Source: an uncultured Hyphomonas sp.
GTDB taxonomy: Bacteria > Pseudomonadota > Alphaproteobacteria > Caulobacterales > Hyphomonadaceae
Reading direction: 5' to 3'
DNA length: 64,000 bases
Assembly: GCF_963678195.1 (NCBI RefSeq)
Contig: NZ_OY782759.1
Location: 372,001 to 436,000, forward strand
How positions within the stretch are numbered: position 1 is the stretch's first letter; every line of letters begins with the position of its first letter. A model generated the notes under the pieces. That model was given only the letters and a program-made list of their open reading frames with translations. It did no database searches and was not told where the DNA came from. Made by a program: the position numbers and the translations under genes. This document shows positions 62,739-64,000 of the stretch, piece after piece.

Positions 62739-64000
62739 ATGGCGCTCAAGCACAGCTTGCTTGCGACCGCTTCTGCGGTCTTTTTTCTGACGTCTGCAGC
62801 CCACGCTCAGGAAACCACAACCAAACGCGAATCCGCGATCGACAAGGTGCTCGGCACCGTCACAGTTACGGCAACCAAGAAGGCCAATGTCGAGAACGTC
62901 CAGGACGTTCCGGTCGCCGTTACGGCCTTCAACTCCGACACGCTGGACGCGCTGAACGTGCGCGACCTCGGATCGCTCAGCTACTCGACCCCGAACGTGA
63001 ACCTGACGGATGTCGGCACCTCGCGTGGCGTGGCAAACTTCTCCATCCGCGGTCTCGGCATCAACTCGTCGATCCCGTCCATTGACCCGACTGTGGGCGT
63101 GTTCGTGGATGGCGTTTATCTCGGCACAAACGCCGGCGTCGTGCTTGACCTGTTCGACCTGGACAGCGTTGAAATTCTGCGCGGTCCGCAAGGCATCCTG
63201 TTCGGCCGTAATACGACCGGCGGCGCCGTGCTGATCAACACCGGCAACCCGACCGACGAGTTCCACTGGAAAGCCCGCGCAAGTGTCGAGACCCCGATCG
63301 ACGATGATCGCGGCGGCCCGAACTCCACCGTGCAGGCCACCGTGTCCGGCCCGCTGGTCGAAGGCAAGCTGAACGGCAAGCTCGGCGTCTACTACAATTT
63401 CGACGACGGTTACTTCAAGAACCTCTACAATGGCGACAATCAGGGTGAGGCACAGACATCCATCGTCCGCGGCGCCCTTGAGTGGATGCCGACTGACGAC
63501 ATCACCGTCCTTGGTAAGGTCGAGCGCTTCGATACGCGCGGCGATGGCCCTGCCGGCCAGAACCGCGGCCTTTTCGACCGCGACTCGTTCGACTTCTCGA
63601 TCAACAATCCGGGCCTGCAGGACAGCAATGCCACCTTCGCCACACTGCGGACCGACATCGATGTGGACTTCGGCAATGGCCGTATTACCAACATCATCGG
63701 CTATCGTGATGTCGAGGGGAAGACCTCCGGTGATATCGATTCGACCCCGCTGACCCTGTTCCACTCCAGGACGGAGTCGACACAGGAGCAGTTCTCCGAA
63801 GAGCTTCGCTATGCCGGCACCTTCGGCAAGGCTGAAGTGACGGTCGGCGGCTTCTACTTCACGCAGGACGTTCGCTACACCGAGATCCGTTCTCTGCCGA
63901 CGCTCAGTGCTGCGACCTTCTATGGCGGTGGTCGCCAGGACCACAATGTCTACGGGCTCTTCGGCCAGGTGGACTATGCCGTGACCGATCGCCTGACGGC
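62739..64000 (+). CDS. TonB-dependent receptor, 3' end cut by window
   Basis: ATG 62739 after CGAGGAAACC; the frame stays open to the right edge (about 420 residues seen). Signal peptide ends AHAQ (about 24). TonB-box/plug GTVTVTATKKANVENVQDVPVAVTAF; the plug has NFSIRGLGINSSIPSIDPTVGVFVDGVYLG and DSVEILRGPQGILFGRNTTGGAVLI. Barrel strands begin about residue 180. The 'IRGLG...VFVDGVY...RGPQGILFGRN' form is the common Sphingomonad/Hyphomonad receptor subtype. Ligand unknown. Confidence 0.93.
   Translation, partial: MALKHSLLATASAVFFLTSAAHAQETTTKRESAIDKVLGTVTVTATKKANVENVQDVPVAVTAFNSDTLDALNVRDLGSLSYSTPNVNLTDVGTSRGVANFSIRGLGINSSIPSIDPTVGVFVDGVYLGTNAGVVLDLFDLDSVEILRGPQGILFGRNTTGGAVLINTGNPTDEFHWKARASVETPIDDDRGGPNSTVQATVSGPLVEGKLNGKLGVYYNFDDGYFKNLYNGDNQGEAQTSIVRGALEWMPTDDITVLGKVERFDTRGDGPAGQNRGLFDRDSFDFSINNPGLQDSNATFATLRTDIDVDFGNGRITNIIGYRDVEGKTSGDIDSTPLTLFHSRTESTQEQFSEELRYAGTFGKAEVTVGGFYFTQDVRYTEIRSLPTLSAATFYGGGRQDHNVYGLFGQVDYAVTDRLT

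Overview
The window is a GC-rich, gene-dense chromosomal segment of an alphaproteobacterium. The best fit is the family Hyphomonadaceae (Hyphomonas and relatives). This is inferred from four things: an alphaproteobacterial-type AccD without the usual zinc finger, the ihfB-rpsA-cmk block, FYDLN-type and DUF1150 proteins, and a diheme cytochrome/beta-helix lipoprotein pair of the type named after Hyphomonas neptunium HNE_0200. TonB-dependent receptors are abundant (four), as expected for a marine oligotroph. I see no phage, insertion sequence, CRISPR array or rRNA operon. Two tRNA genes are present: Ser-GGA and Ala-GGC.

Layout. 1-3.1 kb: end of dapD (lysine/peptidoglycan), a DUF6624 lipoprotein, an SRPBCC protein and a low-GC orphan. 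3.1-9.7 kb: Zn alcohol dehydrogenase, alkaline phosphatase, EamA exporter overlapping gluQ, a membrane-anchored protein and msrA. 9.7-16.3 kb: tRNA-Ser, then a tripartite RND efflux operon (adaptor-pump-outer membrane factor) divergent from a TetR regulator. 16.3-23 kb: CoA-transferase, a TonB receptor-glycerophosphodiesterase operon and a divergent metallophosphoesterase lipoprotein. 23-27.2 kb: a putative copper-uptake operon (DUF2946, DUF2244, OprC/NosA-like receptor with CxxxM and HxM motifs, and its own TonB).

27.2-34.1 kb: flavin reductase, a secreted protein, then a tightly overlapping run trpF-trpB-lipoprotein-cutA-trpA-accD-folC ending in a bidirectional terminator. 34.2-43.8 kb: mscL, ihfB, rpsA (with a C-terminal HhH extension) and cmk. 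These are separated from aroA by about 4 kb of accessory genes (SDR, OYE-type flavin oxidoreductase, macrodomain, two orphans), with a large imperfect palindrome at the cmk end. Then come the acidic FYDLN protein and tRNA-Ala.

43.9-50.9 kb: LysE exporter, DUF1150, the beta-helix/diheme cytochrome pair, a TPR protein with a TonB-like C terminus, threonine deaminase and a tandem FKBP lipoprotein. 50.9-54.8 kb: a secreted protein with one intact and one degenerate caspase domain, cysQ and glmM. 54.9-59.4 kb: a feruloyl-CoA-synthetase-like ligase, a TM-anchored orphan, a DsbA/HCCA-isomerase-like protein and an HSL-family esterase. 59.5-64 kb: two divergent TonB-dependent receptors, the second cut by the window edge.

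The most unusual items are the caspase/pseudo-caspase tandem, the S1-HhH fusion, the copper receptor operon with a private TonB, the HNE_0200-type cytochrome pair, the lipoprotein and cutA inserted between trpB and trpA, and the palindrome-bordered insertion that splits aroA from cmk.
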